Origin: Geotrypetes seraphini
Lineage: Eukaryota > Chordata > Amphibia > Gymnophiona > Dermophiidae
NCBI RefSeq assembly: GCF_902459505.1
Contig: NC_047091.1
Coordinates: 152,549,455-152,613,454, forward strand
DNA: 64,000 nucleotides
Direction of reading: 5' to 3'
Both the position numbers and the translations under genes were made by a program. The notes below the pieces were generated by a model. The model was not told the origin of the DNA and made no database searches. It saw only the letters and a program-made list of their open reading frames with translations. Shown here in pieces: positions 1-10,139 of the stretch (position 1 is the first letter of the stretch; each line of letters begins with the position of its first letter).

Positions 1-151
1 TGCTTTCCCCAAGCCCAAGACTACAGTAACTGAGCTGGTTGAGGACAGGATTGAGTGGACTGATTTGTAGAGCATGGCCCTTTGCTTGATTCTTGCACAC
101 CTGCAGAGACTGTTACTGGGATATTTGAAGGCAGAGAAAGGAGCCTAAGGC

Positions 152-520
152 CAGGGCAGGATTAATTCGTCGAGGGCCCCTAGGCACACAAGTACACTGG
201 GCCCCCTGCCCCGCCCCACCCCACCATGCGGCCGGCGGAAACAGTAAGCTGCGTCAGAGGGAAGCTTTGGGCAAGCAGCACTGCTTGCACAATTACAGTT
301 CCCATTGCCTTTTTTACCCGCGTTGCTTGCTTGTCTTACTTTCCGTTGATGGGGGGGCGCTGCGTTGCTGATCGGGGTGGGGCCCATGTTGCTGATCGAT
401 GCTGGAGGGGCCCATCGCCGTTTGGAAAAAACAATGTTGATGCCCTCCTTCATCGGGCTCCCCTGACCATTTCAGGCCCTAGGCACGTGCCTACTTGGCC
501 TATTGGTTAATCCTGCCTTG
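152..520. mobile_element. hAT-type non-autonomous DNA transposon (369 bp)
   Basis: The left end reads cagggcaggattaa and the right end is its near-perfect inverted complement (ttaatcctgccttg). The 8-bp sequence cctaaggc flanks both ends (144-151 and 521-528), which is the duplication size of the hAT superfamily. The inside is GC-rich and has no transposase frame, so this is a passenger MITE lying in a DNAH10 intron. The superfamily call rests on duplication length and terminal inverted repeats; no family name is claimed. Confidence 0.75.
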
Positions 521-603
521 CCTAAGGCCCTGATTGGCTCAGATACCTAAGGCCCTGCCCCTTGGGAGGGCCCTTAGGTATCTGAGCTAATCAGGGCTTT
601 AGA
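521..603. repeat. Imperfect hairpin (about 40-bp arms)
   Basis: The segment beginning cctaaggccctgattggctc is followed by its imperfect reverse complement ending at about 603, with a short C-rich turn near 560. It directly abuts the hAT element above, whose duplication copies its first 8 bases, so the hairpin was the insertion target. It looks like part of a foldback repeat. Confidence 0.6.
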
Positions 604-1746
604 CCCCTCCCCGTGTATCACATGATGCACCAAGAAGAGGAAGACCCACCATTTTGGATCAGCGGGCCACAGAGCTGGAGGGACCGAGCCTCCCTCCTGC
701 TCTCTTCACACAAAGGTACTGGGGGGTTAGGGGTGCACCCAGGGGCAGAAGGGAGTGGGCATCCCTCTTGACTTTTTTGGGAGGTAAGTGGGGAGGGTAG
801 GTGATGGTTCGGGGGTGGTGCCTGGTGGGGGGGGGTCCGTTGGCAGGAGGGAGTGGGCACCCTCCTGTCAATTTTTTCTTGAATGGGGATGGGGGTTGGC
901 AAAGCAGGAGAGAGTGGGCACCCCTCCTGCTGATTTTCACTGGCATGGAGGGGTTGGTCCCTAGTGCCAGTTCATCAGGGAGACCTCAGGGAGGGCAGTC
1001 AGTGGTGGAGGGGGTGCTATTTTCTTTTCTTTTTTTTAATGGGGCACACATTGTGCATGTGTAACACACACACACACACAGCATCTGTGTCCATTAAAAA
1101 AAAGGTTTCCTGCCCCCAACAGCTGAGTAGCAAGAGGCTGCTTCGGGGCTTCACCTACCTCTCAGCTGTTCGGCCTTCCCCTGACGGCTCTGCTGGCCTT
1201 GCGCTGAGTTCATGGACACCAGTGTGACATCATCATGTTGCATCCGCGCATGCGCAGATGCCCTCCCAACACAGTCCCAAGGACAAGAACAGGTTGCGGG
1301 GGGCAGGGCTGGGAGGCGAGACTGGGACAGAATGGGGTGTGACTTGGGCGTAATGGGGCGGGGCTGGATGGAACTGGACGAGCCTGGAAGCGAGCCTATG
1401 GGTCCGGATTTTACAGGAGTAAATCTGGTAAAATCTGGTAAAATCTGGTAAAATATGGTAATGACAGAAGTCAATCCAGTGTACTCCAACTGTAGTGAAA
1501 ATAAAAATATTTCCAATGCAGAGAGGCCCAAGACTGCACAGACCTAGAGACTAAATTACTCTCATTGTTGGAGGTGGTCCCTCCTGCAGCACAGTGGCAG
1601 GATAGTGCAGGGAAGCTTGCCCTGGTTCTGTCCATGCTGTATCTGTTTTGTTAATAAATGTAGGATGCTGGTTTCCATTATAATCAGTCTGCACCTTCCC
1701 TGAACATATCATCCACTAGATTTAATTCTACTGTGTTGTCTCATAC
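604..1746. other. GC-rich intronic stretch with degenerate tandem repeats
   Basis: No exon is visible. Between about 740 and 960 a unit like 'gcaggagggagtgggcaccc' followed by a pyrimidine/T-rich stretch recurs three times with drift. There is a short CA run at about 1062-1080, and a run of taaaatctgg units at about 1418-1460. Open frames here are low-complexity and not conserved-looking. The left 150 bases of the window also show nothing I can identify. Confidence 0.55.
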
Positions 1747-1840
1747 CTTTGGTGTTTCTGAGAAAAAACAAAGCATTATAATTCATAAACTCGTCAGGAA
1801 TATCAGCACAAAACACATACAGGAGTGTCCGATAAATCCT
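1747..1840 (-). CDS. DNAH10: DNAH10 coding exon 4 (axonemal dynein heavy chain, tail)
   Basis: On the minus strand this 94-bp exon starts after a cag acceptor (1843-1841) and ends at an aag|gtatga donor (1746-1741). It is read in phase 0 and leaves one base over. It encodes a segment with DIPDEFMNYNALFFLRNTK, closely resembling the part of human DNAH10 that I remember as PLPEEFLDQNVVFFLRNTKE. That motif is what fixed the gene identity. The product is an inner-arm dynein heavy chain of motile cilia; this exon is in the N-terminal tail that binds intermediate chains. Phase 0 at its start fits the phase 0 end of the exon at 8216. The next exon lies beyond the left edge. The weak pyrimidine tract at the acceptor is the main uncertainty. 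Confidence 0.75.
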
Positions 1841-2250
1841 CTGAATTACAGTTTTCTGAAAAATAAGCAACATAAAGTAAAACATTAGATACAGAATTGT
1901 AAAGGCTGTATTGGTCCTGAAGATCACTGGCTTAATCTAATTATTAACCTTTTGCTAATGAGTGCTAATTTCACTTGCTACTTGAACTTCTGTAATGTTA
2001 ATGTCTGCTCTGCCAAATCCCTTCCCTGAACCTTATTGTCATACCTAAAGAAGTACCAAAAGCTCAAGTTCTATGCAACCTATTTAGATAACCATTATGC
2101 TCAAAACACATGAAGGCAATCTATTACAACATTTTCTAGAGTTCCTCTAGCACTGGTTGACATTGGGTTCCAGCTATGATAAACTAAGTAAAAAAAAAAA
2201 AAGCTTACAAAACTTGTTTTCTGCACAACTGTCAAAATTTCACCAAATTC
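1841..2250. other. DNAH10 intron, unremarkable AT-rich sequence
   Basis: No repeat family, exon or conserved motif is recognisable. The final 14 bases (2237-2250) are one copy of the target-site duplication of the L1 fragment that follows. Confidence 0.5.
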
Positions 2251-2767
2251 TTTTTTTAAAAAAAAATCTTTATTCGTTTTCATATCTTACAACAAGTGTG
2301 TAATATTCCATCAAAAATAAATTTTACAAATCACTTGACATTCTTACTTATAATCATCAAAGCATAAAAGAATCCCTCCCCACCCATCCCACCCATTAAT
2401 AATAAACCAGTTAAAACAAATATCATATATCCCAATCTCACCCTACTTATAACCATATATAATAAAAAAAAAGGGGTGGTTAAGGTGTCTGATCACTAGA
2501 ATATGTAATCAATGGCCCCCAAATCTTTTAAAAATTATTATAATTTCCTTGCTGTATAGCACGCACTGTCTCCATTTTATAAATATGACAGACTGAATTC
2601 CATCAAAAGGTATAATTAAGCTTAGTATAATCCTTCCAATTTCCAGTAATATGTTGAATGGCAACCCCCGTCAATATTAGTAAAAGTTTATTATTATTTG
2701 CAGAAATTAGACTCTTAAATCTCATAGATGTACCAAATAAAATAGTATCATAGGAAAGGGCAACATG
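2251..2767 (-). mobile_element. 5'-truncated L1 3' UTR fragment
   Basis: The segment starts on the plus strand with a T-rich/A-rich stretch (the poly(A) end of a minus-strand insertion) and continues as AT-rich L1 3' UTR. A perfect 14-bp direct repeat, atttcaccaaattc, flanks it at 2237-2250 and 2768-2781. That is the signature of target-primed reverse transcription, so both boundaries are well supported. No ORF2 coding remains. Confidence 0.75.
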
Positions 2768-2781
2768 ATTTCACCAAATTC

Positions 2782-3049
2782 AATAAAAATTGGGATATGT
2801 ATCATCCTGAATAAAATTGCAATAAGCCTACACTCATGCCAGCCACCTCACCTACTCGTATAAGATGTCACTTCACTACCTGGTTCTTCAACTGTCAAAA
2901 TATTTTCTTCAGTACGAACTGATCAGGCACTGCTGCTTCCAGACTGGTGATCAGCTGAGCCTTTTCTCACAATTTCTTCAAAACATATTCTATGCTTACC
3001 CTCTTTCCTGGAAACTCTTGCACCAGTCTGTAAGAACTACAACCTAAAG
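2782..3049. other. DNAH10 intron, no recognised feature
   Basis: Ordinary AT-rich sequence between two L1 fragments. Confidence 0.4.
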
Positions 3050-3551
3050 AACATGTAACTTTTTAATAAGGATTAAATTACAGTTTCTGGTGGAATTCTG
3101 TGTGTCATATATATAAAATGGAGCGCACAATAGCAACACAAAGAGGATATTTTGGTAAATTTCAGAAGATTTGGGGACCATTAACAGATTTTTGTAATGA
3201 GTAATAACGTTTTCCCAAAGTAAGATATTTGACATGGAGGGGTGTGGGTGGGTAATAAATATTAAATCCTATAATGTATAAGAGTATTTAACTGTTTTTG
3301 ATGTATTGGGAATGGAACTTTTGTAAGGGGAGGGAGGGGTTGGGAGGGTTTTCTAACTTGATATCAATTGTTTAGATACTAGGAATAGTTCATAATATTC
3401 AAAATATTATAGAATATAGGTATTGGCTGAAAAGTTATATTTTTAATGATATATGAAAGTTAATCAAGTGTATATTTATAAGTTCGAATGATTTTTCTTA
3501 TGCACTTGTTGTAATATGTAAAAATGAATAAAGAATTTAAAAAAAAAAAAG
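3050..3551 (+). mobile_element. L1 3' end with poly(A), plus strand
   Basis: The start carries a remnant resembling the end of an L1 ORF2. It is followed by a G-rich then AT-rich 3' UTR, an aataaag signal near 3528 and a poly(A) tract at 3539-3550. The 3' sequence (ttaatcaagtgt...cttgttgtaa...aatgaataaag) recurs at about 38690-38780, showing the same L1 family. The 5' boundary is approximate. Confidence 0.6.
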
Positions 3552-4599
3552 GATCCTTTTACAAAGCTGCAGTAGGAAAGTGGCCTTAGCACACTCTTAC
3601 ATGGTTCTTTCCCACCTGCTAAGGCCATTTTTATTGCTGCCAGACAATGGCCAATTTTCCATCTTCTGAATTAATGGCCATCTGTTTTGTAGGCAGTAAG
3701 GGCCTGATTCTCTAAAGGATTCCGATCTTGGTGGCTGCCTAAGAAGTGGCCACTTATCGTGTGTCAATCACGTGTCAATCCTAATTCCTCTCATCTTGGG
3801 CTCTGCATCCCCAACCCTTTGTCTGTCCAAGTTAGATTGTAAGCTCTTCTGAGAAGGGACCGTCTATACATGTCAAAATGTACAGTGCTGCATATGCCTT
3901 TCAGTGCTATATAAGTGAAATAGTAGCAGTAATCATTCATCAGCATCCAATAGAGAATCGCGTCTACTTTTACTAACAGACTTTTACATTTTACAGGCCT
4001 AAATTTAAGGCATCTGACTTCTGCCTACGGAGACATGTAGGAATGTTTATGGACGCTCAAGGCACTTATGGTGGAGACCATGCCCATGTCATACCTTGGG
4101 TATCTATAAGCATTCTTGCACCTCCATAGGTGTGCGACATATGCCTACAATGTAAACATCCTTCACTTTCTGCATTTTTTTTTGTTGTTTTTTTTAAACA
4201 TGTGTCCCGATTGGCTGTGAGATGACCTACTGCCGCCTACAGTTGGGATGTTCATTTGTAGAATCAGCCCCTAAGGACCAAATTCTACAGGTGCTGATTT
4301 AGGTGCCTACCTTAATTGCCCAAGCCATTTTAATAGCTTCAATTATGAGCTTTAACAAATTCATAATTGAAAAAAAAAGTTTAATTGGCCGATAGCCACC
4401 TACCCGATTCAATTAAAGGTAGGCGCCTAGTGGCACCTAACACCTAAGTGGGCATGTTTGGGGGTGGAGATAGAGATAGGCACCACTAGGAGTGATTCTC
4501 TAAAGAACTTAGCGCCTGCAATGTAGGCCAGTAAAACCCTAGCCTACGTTACCAGTGCCTACGTTTTTTGATAGGCGGCGTTAGGCACGATTCTGTAGA

Positions 4600-5145
4600 T
4601 GGTGCCTAAGCATGATTTTGAGTTCTCTGGATTATTGTAACATCATTTATCTAGCCTCCAGTAAAAAGAATATGAAAAGGTTGTCGATCATTCAGAACAC
4701 GGCTGTTCGGTTGATTTTCAACTTGAGAAAATTTGATCATGTAACTAAATTCTATGGGAAGCTACATTGGCTCCCAGTTGAAACAAGATTATTATTCAAG
4801 GTAGGCTGTACCAGCTACAAGACATTATTTGGCCTTATACTTGATTATATAATTGATCACTTTAAATTTACTGACAGAAAATGATTTTCTCAGCATTTTA
4901 GATTGTTTACATTTCCTACTGTAAAAGGTTGCATATACCAAAGAGCTGGATCATGGGATAAACCCTTTTCTGTCTTGATAACAAACTCTAACTCCTATCT
5001 TTCCTTTAGAAAAATGCTAAAGACCTGCTTATTTGACAAATTCTTCTGAACGTGATTATAATACACTGTGTCTGTACAGTCTCTTGATTGTTGTTAACTG
5101 CGTTGAACTTAGAGGTTACTGCGATATAAGTGAATCTGTTATGAC
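4600..5145 (+). pseudogene. L2/CR1-like LINE ORF2 C-terminal remnant
   Basis: The frame from 4612 to 4884 encodes SSLDYCNIIYLASSKK, IIQNTAVRLIF and KLHWLPVETRLLFKV, the conserved block after the RT domain in L2/CR1-type LINEs (usual form: LDYCN..., QNAAARL..., LHWLPV...R). A stop then breaks it, and only a tail resembling an L2 3' end (gttgaacttagaggttactgcgatataag) follows. It is an old 5'-truncated copy nested in foldback repeats. Confidence 0.65.
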
Positions 5146-5399
5146 ACGTGGCTAGCATCTTTTTTTCTAGGCGCCTGCTGATTTAGGCACTGTTCATAGA
5201 ATCTAGCCCTATGGGCCAGATTATGTATAGGGTGCCTATTTTAGGCACTGCTAGGCACCCTAATCAAGAACACCTAGTGATGCCTAACTTTGGAATCTGC
5301 ACGCAACTTTTTAAAAAATTGGCGTGGTAATTGAAAACGCCCGTTTTCAGCCAATCAAAAAAAATAAAATAATCTGGAATTAATTGGAAGTAATTGCAG

Positions 5400-5640
5400 A
5401 ATCCACCGTTCTAGGATTTAAGGGTAAACTAAATGCACATCTCCTTAAGAGTGGCATAGAGTGATACGGGTAAGGGTAAATTAGATGCACATCTCCCTTG
5501 AGAAGCATACAGTGATATGGGGACTAAAACTATGCCAGGATACACCTGGCGGGGCCTCCGCGTGTGCGGATCACCAGACTTGATGGACCCAGGGTCTGAT
5601 CCGGAGATGGCAATTCTTATGTTCTTAAGAGTTTGGCATT
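5400..5640 (+). mobile_element. CR1-like LINE 3' end
   Basis: The block contains gggtaaattagatgcacatct, then gacttgatggacccagggtc and ends in cttatgttctta. This is the pattern of CR1-type 3' tails, which end in short octamer-like repeats. Part of it (gggtaaa...agatgcacatctcc...) is duplicated locally. No coding sequence remains. Confidence 0.5.
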
Positions 5641-5971
5641 GAACTCTTAGGATGCCTTCCAATGCCTAACTGAAAAGTAGACAGGGTTAGTGGTGGAGAA
5701 TAGATGTGGTTGACTTAGGCATCGCTAGGCATCTGAGTTAGGCACCAGTAAATTAAGCCAAGTATAACCTGGTCTAATATACCAGCTCCTAGCAACATCT
5801 AAACACATCTAGGCAGGATTCTATAAGCAGCACCTAGCAGTTGATTGATAACCGTGCCAAGCGGCGCTTACAATGTAGGTACAATCTGTCCCTAAGGGCT
5901 CATGCACTAATCAGTTAGTGAAATGGCAATATAGACGCACAAATTAGTACAGAAACACCCACTCTCCGACC

Positions 5972-6378
5972 CAGTGGCACAGTGAGGGTGAAAATCGCCC
6001 AAGGCGATGGCGCCCCTCCTCCACCCTCTTCTCCGCCCTACATCCACTCCTTCCCTGCCCCGCGTGTGCCCTTTCCCCATACCTCTTTAATGTTCCCGGC
6101 GTGAACAGCAACCCCAACCTGCTGCTCGCATCAGCGTTGACTCTTCTTCTAATATCACTTCCTAGGCTCGGGTCCAGGAAGTGACATCAGAGGAAGAGCT
6201 GATGCTGATGTGAGCAGCAGGTTGCAGTTGCTGCTCACACCGGGAACGTTAAAGAGGTACGGGGGAAGAGAAGGGGCGCGCGGGCAGTAGTGGAGGGGGC
6301 GGAGAGGAGGCCGGGTGCCAGCACCCCCACCAAGGTGAAGTCTGGGGTTGACTGCACCCACCCCTTACTATGCCACTG
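5972..6378. mobile_element. hAT-type MITE (407 bp) with palindromic core
   Basis: Ends read cagtggcacagtgaggg and the inverted complement of cagtggcatagtaaggg. The 8-bp duplication ctccgacc flanks it at 5964-5971 and 6379-6386. The middle is a long imperfect palindrome around 6150-6200. No transposase frame is present. Confidence 0.8.
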
Positions 6379-6499
6379 CTCCGACCCTAGACACACAGCC
6401 CTCCCAGAATTTTTTTTTTTTAGTGCACTGTTTGTTATGTACACACGTGAAACTTACTTCAGGATGCCTCAGCACGTCCTGCGGTAAGCCCTGTTAAGC

Positions 6500-7345
6500 T
6501 CAGTAAACCTACTCCCTGAGAAAATATGATCATGTTACAACTGCCTTCCTAGACTCTCACTGGCTACCTATGCAAGCACGAATTCAATTCAAATTCTACT
6601 GTCTATTATTCAAAGCATTAAACGGCTCCGCCCCCCCCCTATCTAAACAACCGCCTAAACCAGATCCTCACCTCAAGACAAAGAAGAACTCCGAACCCTT
6701 TTGCCTTCCCTCCCATTTAAGGGCACTCAGCGCAAAAAGATGTTTGATAACCTTCTGGCGACGCAAGCAGCAAAACTTAACCACTCCATCTCCAACCTGT
6801 TGACGGCAACGGGCGACTTCAAAACTTTTCGAAAAGAAATCAAAACCCTACTTTTCAAAAAATTTATCCAAGTGCTATATGATAATTGATTATAATATGT
6901 TTAATTCACTTGTTGTAAGAATTCAAAAATGTATAAATAAAAATATTAAAATAAAAAATAAAAAATTTATCCAGATATCTTAACCCAACCCTTCCCCCTC
7001 CTCCTAGATAAATTCTCCCCCAAAACCTCCACTTAAATAATCTCTTCCTCCCCAAAACACCAACCAAGTATTCAGATCCCTGAAATGTAACGTAATCTTA
7101 TTTGTACTCTAACTGTAATCTATTTGTTATATCACACAGTAACGTACAGTCAATTTAATATCCAATTTGTAAGTTCTTCCGGAATTAATCCAGCTACCTC
7201 TCCTCCCTTGTAACCAAAAAAAAACCCCAAAAAACCCCAAACTGTTGTAACTTCACTGGAAATGTCCAGTTAGCTCTTTTGTAATCCGCCTTGAACTGCA
7301 AGGTATAGGTGGAATAGAAGTCCCTAATGTAATGTAATGTAAACC
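6500..7345 (+). pseudogene. L2-like LINE 3' part, degraded
   Basis: The frames around 6530-6890 include DHVTTAFL...HWLPMQARIQFKFYCLLFKALNG and, after a frame change, TFRKEIKTLLFKKFI, the C-terminal region of L2-like ORF2. The 3' end has tgtaatccgccttgaactgcaa and finishes in (taatg)n at about 7328-7343, a known L2-like 3' terminus. A secondary A-rich tail at about 6930-6965 suggests a shorter copy joined to another, or internal slippage. Confidence 0.65.
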
Positions 7346-7454
7346 CATGCTAGAGCTTACTGCAACTTAGTAAAAGAAGGCCTTTATGTTTAAAACATAA
7401 TGGCATCTGCACATATCATGATAATAATCACTAGGCAGTGGTAACATAATTTAA

Positions 7455-7617
7455 GGGCTCCTTTTACTACGGGGCACTAGCGTTTTTAGCGCACGCTAAA
7501 CCCGTGCTTCTAGAACTAACGCCAGCTCAGTGCTGGTGTTAAGGTCTAGCACACGCGGCAATATAGCGCACGCTATTCCACGCATTAAGGCCCTAACGCA
7601 CCTTTGTAAAAGGAGCC
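7455..7617. mobile_element. Palindromic MITE, 'gggctccttttacta' family
   Basis: It begins gggctccttttacta and ends in the inverted complement gtaaaaggagcc, with almost the whole element palindromic (arms rich in agcgcacgcta). Here it is flanked by ttaa on both sides (7451-7454 and 7618-7621), which would fit a piggyBac-like origin. Two relatives occur at 9972-10135 and 37533-37690. Confidence 0.65.
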
Positions 7618-7621
7618 TTAA

Positions 7622-8215
7622 GTGATGAGGCGAGGATGATACTGTATATTCCAAATTTTATTGAAATTGGTTATGTTTTGACAGAGTTATGCAGAAAACA
7701 AGTTTAGTATACGTGTAGTTTTGTTTAGTCTTTTTTAAACACAATGAAGATACATTTCTGGTACATAAAGCTGTCAGAGAATGCATGAAAAGGACAACAT
7801 TTGCTCAGGCTTTCCAGTTATGATTCTATTAAAATAGTAACAGTGGAGATGCAGTACTCAGAAATATTGACTGAATGAATGGGGGTTGGGCTGGAGCTCT
7901 TGCTATGCATGTTGGAGGCCTTTTCTTTATATTTGATGGCATTCCTTTTCTACTTTTATTGCATTTTTATGAAATTCTGAATCACCTAGATCTGACAAAG
8001 GAGAGGCAGTATATCAAATTTTAAAATAGGTCAAAGTTAAATAATAATTTAGGGGCCTTTCTACTAAAGTGCAGTGAAATTGCTTTGAATATCGATCCCT
8101 AAATGTTAAGGGCCTGATTCAGTAAACATTCACCTTTTCCCCCTTTGTACAGAATGAAAGACAAACCTTAACACACCAAGCCCTTAATCCAAAGCAGGAA
8201 ATGGAGAGCACTCAC
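7622..8215. other. DNAH10 intron
   Basis: Mostly plain AT-rich sequence. Around 8045-8130 there are fragments resembling MITE ends (ggggcctttctactaaag, gggcctgattcagtaaac). Nothing else is supported. Confidence 0.45.
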
Positions 8216-8340
8216 GGTGACTGGCGGACGTTTCATCTCTTCCTCCAGGAGTTCTTCCTGGAACTCCTCTGTTTTTGAAAGTTGATCCTCTGGTAATGCT
8301 GGAGATCCAGGCTCGTTCTCTTCGAGGTTTTTGTATCCTT
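8216..8340 (-). CDS. DNAH10: DNAH10 coding exon 3
   Basis: This 125-bp exon runs on the minus strand from a tttag acceptor (8342-8341) to a strong cc|gtgagt donor (8215-8210). Its first two bases complete a lysine codon begun by the exon at 8561. Then 41 codons follow, including EENEPGSPALPEDQLSK and EEFQEELLEEEMKRPP. It ends in phase 0, matching the exon at 1747. The strongly acidic, low-complexity character agrees with the acidic N-terminal extension of DNAH10. Neither splice site nor frame needs forcing, which is the main support; sequence conservation in this region is expected to be low. Confidence 0.75.
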
Positions 8341-8560
8341 CTAAATATGGCAGATAAGAATATAACTATTAATCATAATTCTACAAGCTAACCTCATTTT
8401 AATTTTTTTAAAATGTAAAAATTCCAGGACACAAAATTCATCATTCAAGAATCAAACAGATACATGTACACAATTGAGTCAACATGAAACCAATGATAAA
8501 CTAATACCGAGATTTTTGGCTGTGAAGCCCAAACGGTGTTACTATTTATCACATACTTAC

Positions 8561-8653
8561 TTCCTTCAGTTGTACCGATTGATTCTTTGTCCATTTCCAT
8601 AGTTGGCTCTATATCTGACATTGAATTGTCATCTGAAAGTTCTATAAGTTCCT
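8561..8653 (-). CDS. DNAH10: DNAH10 coding exon 2
   Basis: The 93-bp exon begins after an accag acceptor with an upstream pyrimidine tract (8654-8685) and ends at gaa|gtaagt (donor 8560-8555). The two first bases join the single base left by exon 1 to give Glu. It encodes ELIELSDDNSMSDIEPTMEM and then DKESIGTTEG, again acidic and serine-rich, and ends with one base over. An ATG lies in frame just upstream of the acceptor, but the splice reading is preferred because phases fit on both sides. Confidence 0.75.
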
Positions 8654-9215
8654 CTGGTTCCATAAAGCAACAGAAAATACAGACTGTATGAGACGCTACA
8701 AACTTCTCACTGATAGGTCAAAGTACAGCTGACAGAAACAAAGCATCACCTTAATTACTAGGAGTGTTTTTGGAGGATATGAAATGTAGAAATTACCAAT
8801 GGATCTGAAAATGAGAAATGTATCAAATTTAAACAGGAATTTTTCAAGATAAATATTGTGATAAACTAGGGCTCCAGTCCAAATCCATTTATCACATATA
8901 TATTTAGAAGTTCTTTTCCTAAGATGTGCTAAGAACTAGCATATTTTAATAATTGAATGTAGGATTTTCCCAAGTACTAAACCCATTTATACTGTGTTCC
9001 TAAAATAGGTCTTTTTGCAGGTCCCACACTAATTTTTCCCTTAGCGCACAAGACCTGCAAAAACATTAAGGTGGGAACACTTCCCGTCTCCTAGAGTCAT
9101 CCAGTTAGCACGCATTAGTGAGAACAAGCTAGCTGCATTACACTCACATGCCCATTTTCTGTCCATGTCAATATAAACTGAAGGCTAATGTCTTTAATCT
9201 TGGAACTCTGAATCA
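8654..9215. other. DNAH10 intron
   Basis: AT-rich, no repeat or exon recognised. Confidence 0.4.
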
Positions 9216-9728
9216 GAAGCCTCTATACCATTTCCAAGAAACCTCCCCTTACTATAATGACTACGTTTTCACTGCAAACTTTCATATGTTCATTCAGATT
9301 TTACTGGACCTCAGAAACACCTTCCTCCACCTTAACCATTCATATTCTTAGAACGGGGAGCCTCAAAGGTGTATTTTTCCTCACTGGTCCTTGTTATTAA
9401 ATAAACTTTTTTGAATTTTTCTTTATACGTTTAGGTATGTACTTATCTTTTTAAATAGTACAGCGGTAGGACCCGACATGTTTCGCATCCGCTTCGTCAG
9501 GGATCCATGCTGTGTATAAAAATAAAAATTCAAAAAAGTTTATTTAATAACAAGGACCAGTGAGGAAAAATACACCTGTGAGGCTCCCCGTTCTAAGAAT
9601 ATGAATGGTTAAGGTGGAGGAAGGTGTTTCTGAGGTCCAGTAAAATCTGAATGAACATATGAAAGTTTGCAGTGAAAACGTAGTCATTATAGTAAGGGGA
9701 GGTTTCTTGGAAATGGTATAGAGGCTTC
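9216..9728. mobile_element. Inverted-repeat element with hammerhead-like spacer (Penelope-like?)
   Basis: Two arms of about 215 bp, 9216-9429 and 9513-9728, are nearly perfect inverted copies of each other; the same peptide shadow appears from both strands. The 83-base spacer (9430-9512) contains a hammerhead-ribozyme-like motif on the minus strand. Penelope-like elements are known to carry hammerheads in their terminal repeats and often end as inverted partial copies, so a PLE-derived origin is proposed. No reverse transcriptase is present here. Confidence 0.55.
9466..9508 (-). ncRNA. Hammerhead ribozyme-like motif (minimal form)
   Basis: On the minus strand the core boxes ctgacga (9500-9494) and gaaac (9484-9480) are exact. 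They are followed by atgtc ending in the cleavage-type GUC (9477-9475). Stem I pairs ggatcc upstream with gggtcc downstream: six pairs, one a G-U wobble. Stem II is short (gc/gc around a ggat loop with one extra A). Stem III is tiny (aca/tgt), as in the minimal, dimer-acting hammerheads of Penelope-like elements. Activity is not shown. Confidence 0.6.
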
Positions 9729-9971
9729 ATTCTCTGTCCATGACATGCCCCCTCCCAAAATCTATTTTTTAAAAATAAATCATACACAGTTAATGCATGC
9801 TGACAGGCAAAGTACTCAAAACATTTTAACACGTTTTGCAATAAGCCTTTTTTCCTGCATTTAGCATGGCTTAGCGCTTAATGCAGTTTAGTATAAGAAC
9901 CCCTTAGTTATAAGTCATATATTTAATACATACACACATAAAATAGTACTTTGAAGAACATGAAATACTAG

Positions 9972-10135
9972 GGGCTCCTTTTACTAAGCTGCGATAGCGG
10001 TTTTAGCTCGCGCTTAGCGTGCGCTGAATTGCCACGCGCACTAGCCCTTAATGCCAGCATTGAGCTGGCATTAGTTCTAGCCGCTAAAATCCTGCATGCG
10101 CTAAAAACACTATCGCAGCTTAGTAAAAAGAGCTC
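9972..10135. mobile_element. Palindromic MITE, 'gggctccttttacta' family
   Basis: Starts gggctccttttactaagctgc and ends with the inverted complement gcagcttagtaaaaagagct; inside are paired arms with agcgcgcgcta-like words. No clear duplication remains at the flanks. Confidence 0.65.
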
Positions 10136-10139
10136 TTGG

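Larger units (their letters stand above)
3690..5900. mobile_element. Composite of nested foldback repeats and L2-like pieces
   Basis: The stretch is built from repeated phrases such as gattctctaaa, ggtgcctaa and taggcacc in both orientations, typical of old foldback DNA elements inserted into one another. About 3780-3930 matches the common LINE/SINE 3' pattern ttagattgtaagctctt...tacagtgctg. Exact element borders cannot be set by eye. Confidence 0.5.

Noticed and set aside
4612-4884. 90-codon frame considered as a host gene
   Set aside because: The LDYCN...LHWLPV pattern is the tail of L2/CR1-like ORF2, in a repeat-dense stretch.
9148-9841. Same peptide predicted on both strands, considered as a duplicated gene
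   Set aside because: It is produced by the two inverted arms around the hammerhead-like spacer and contains no conserved domain.
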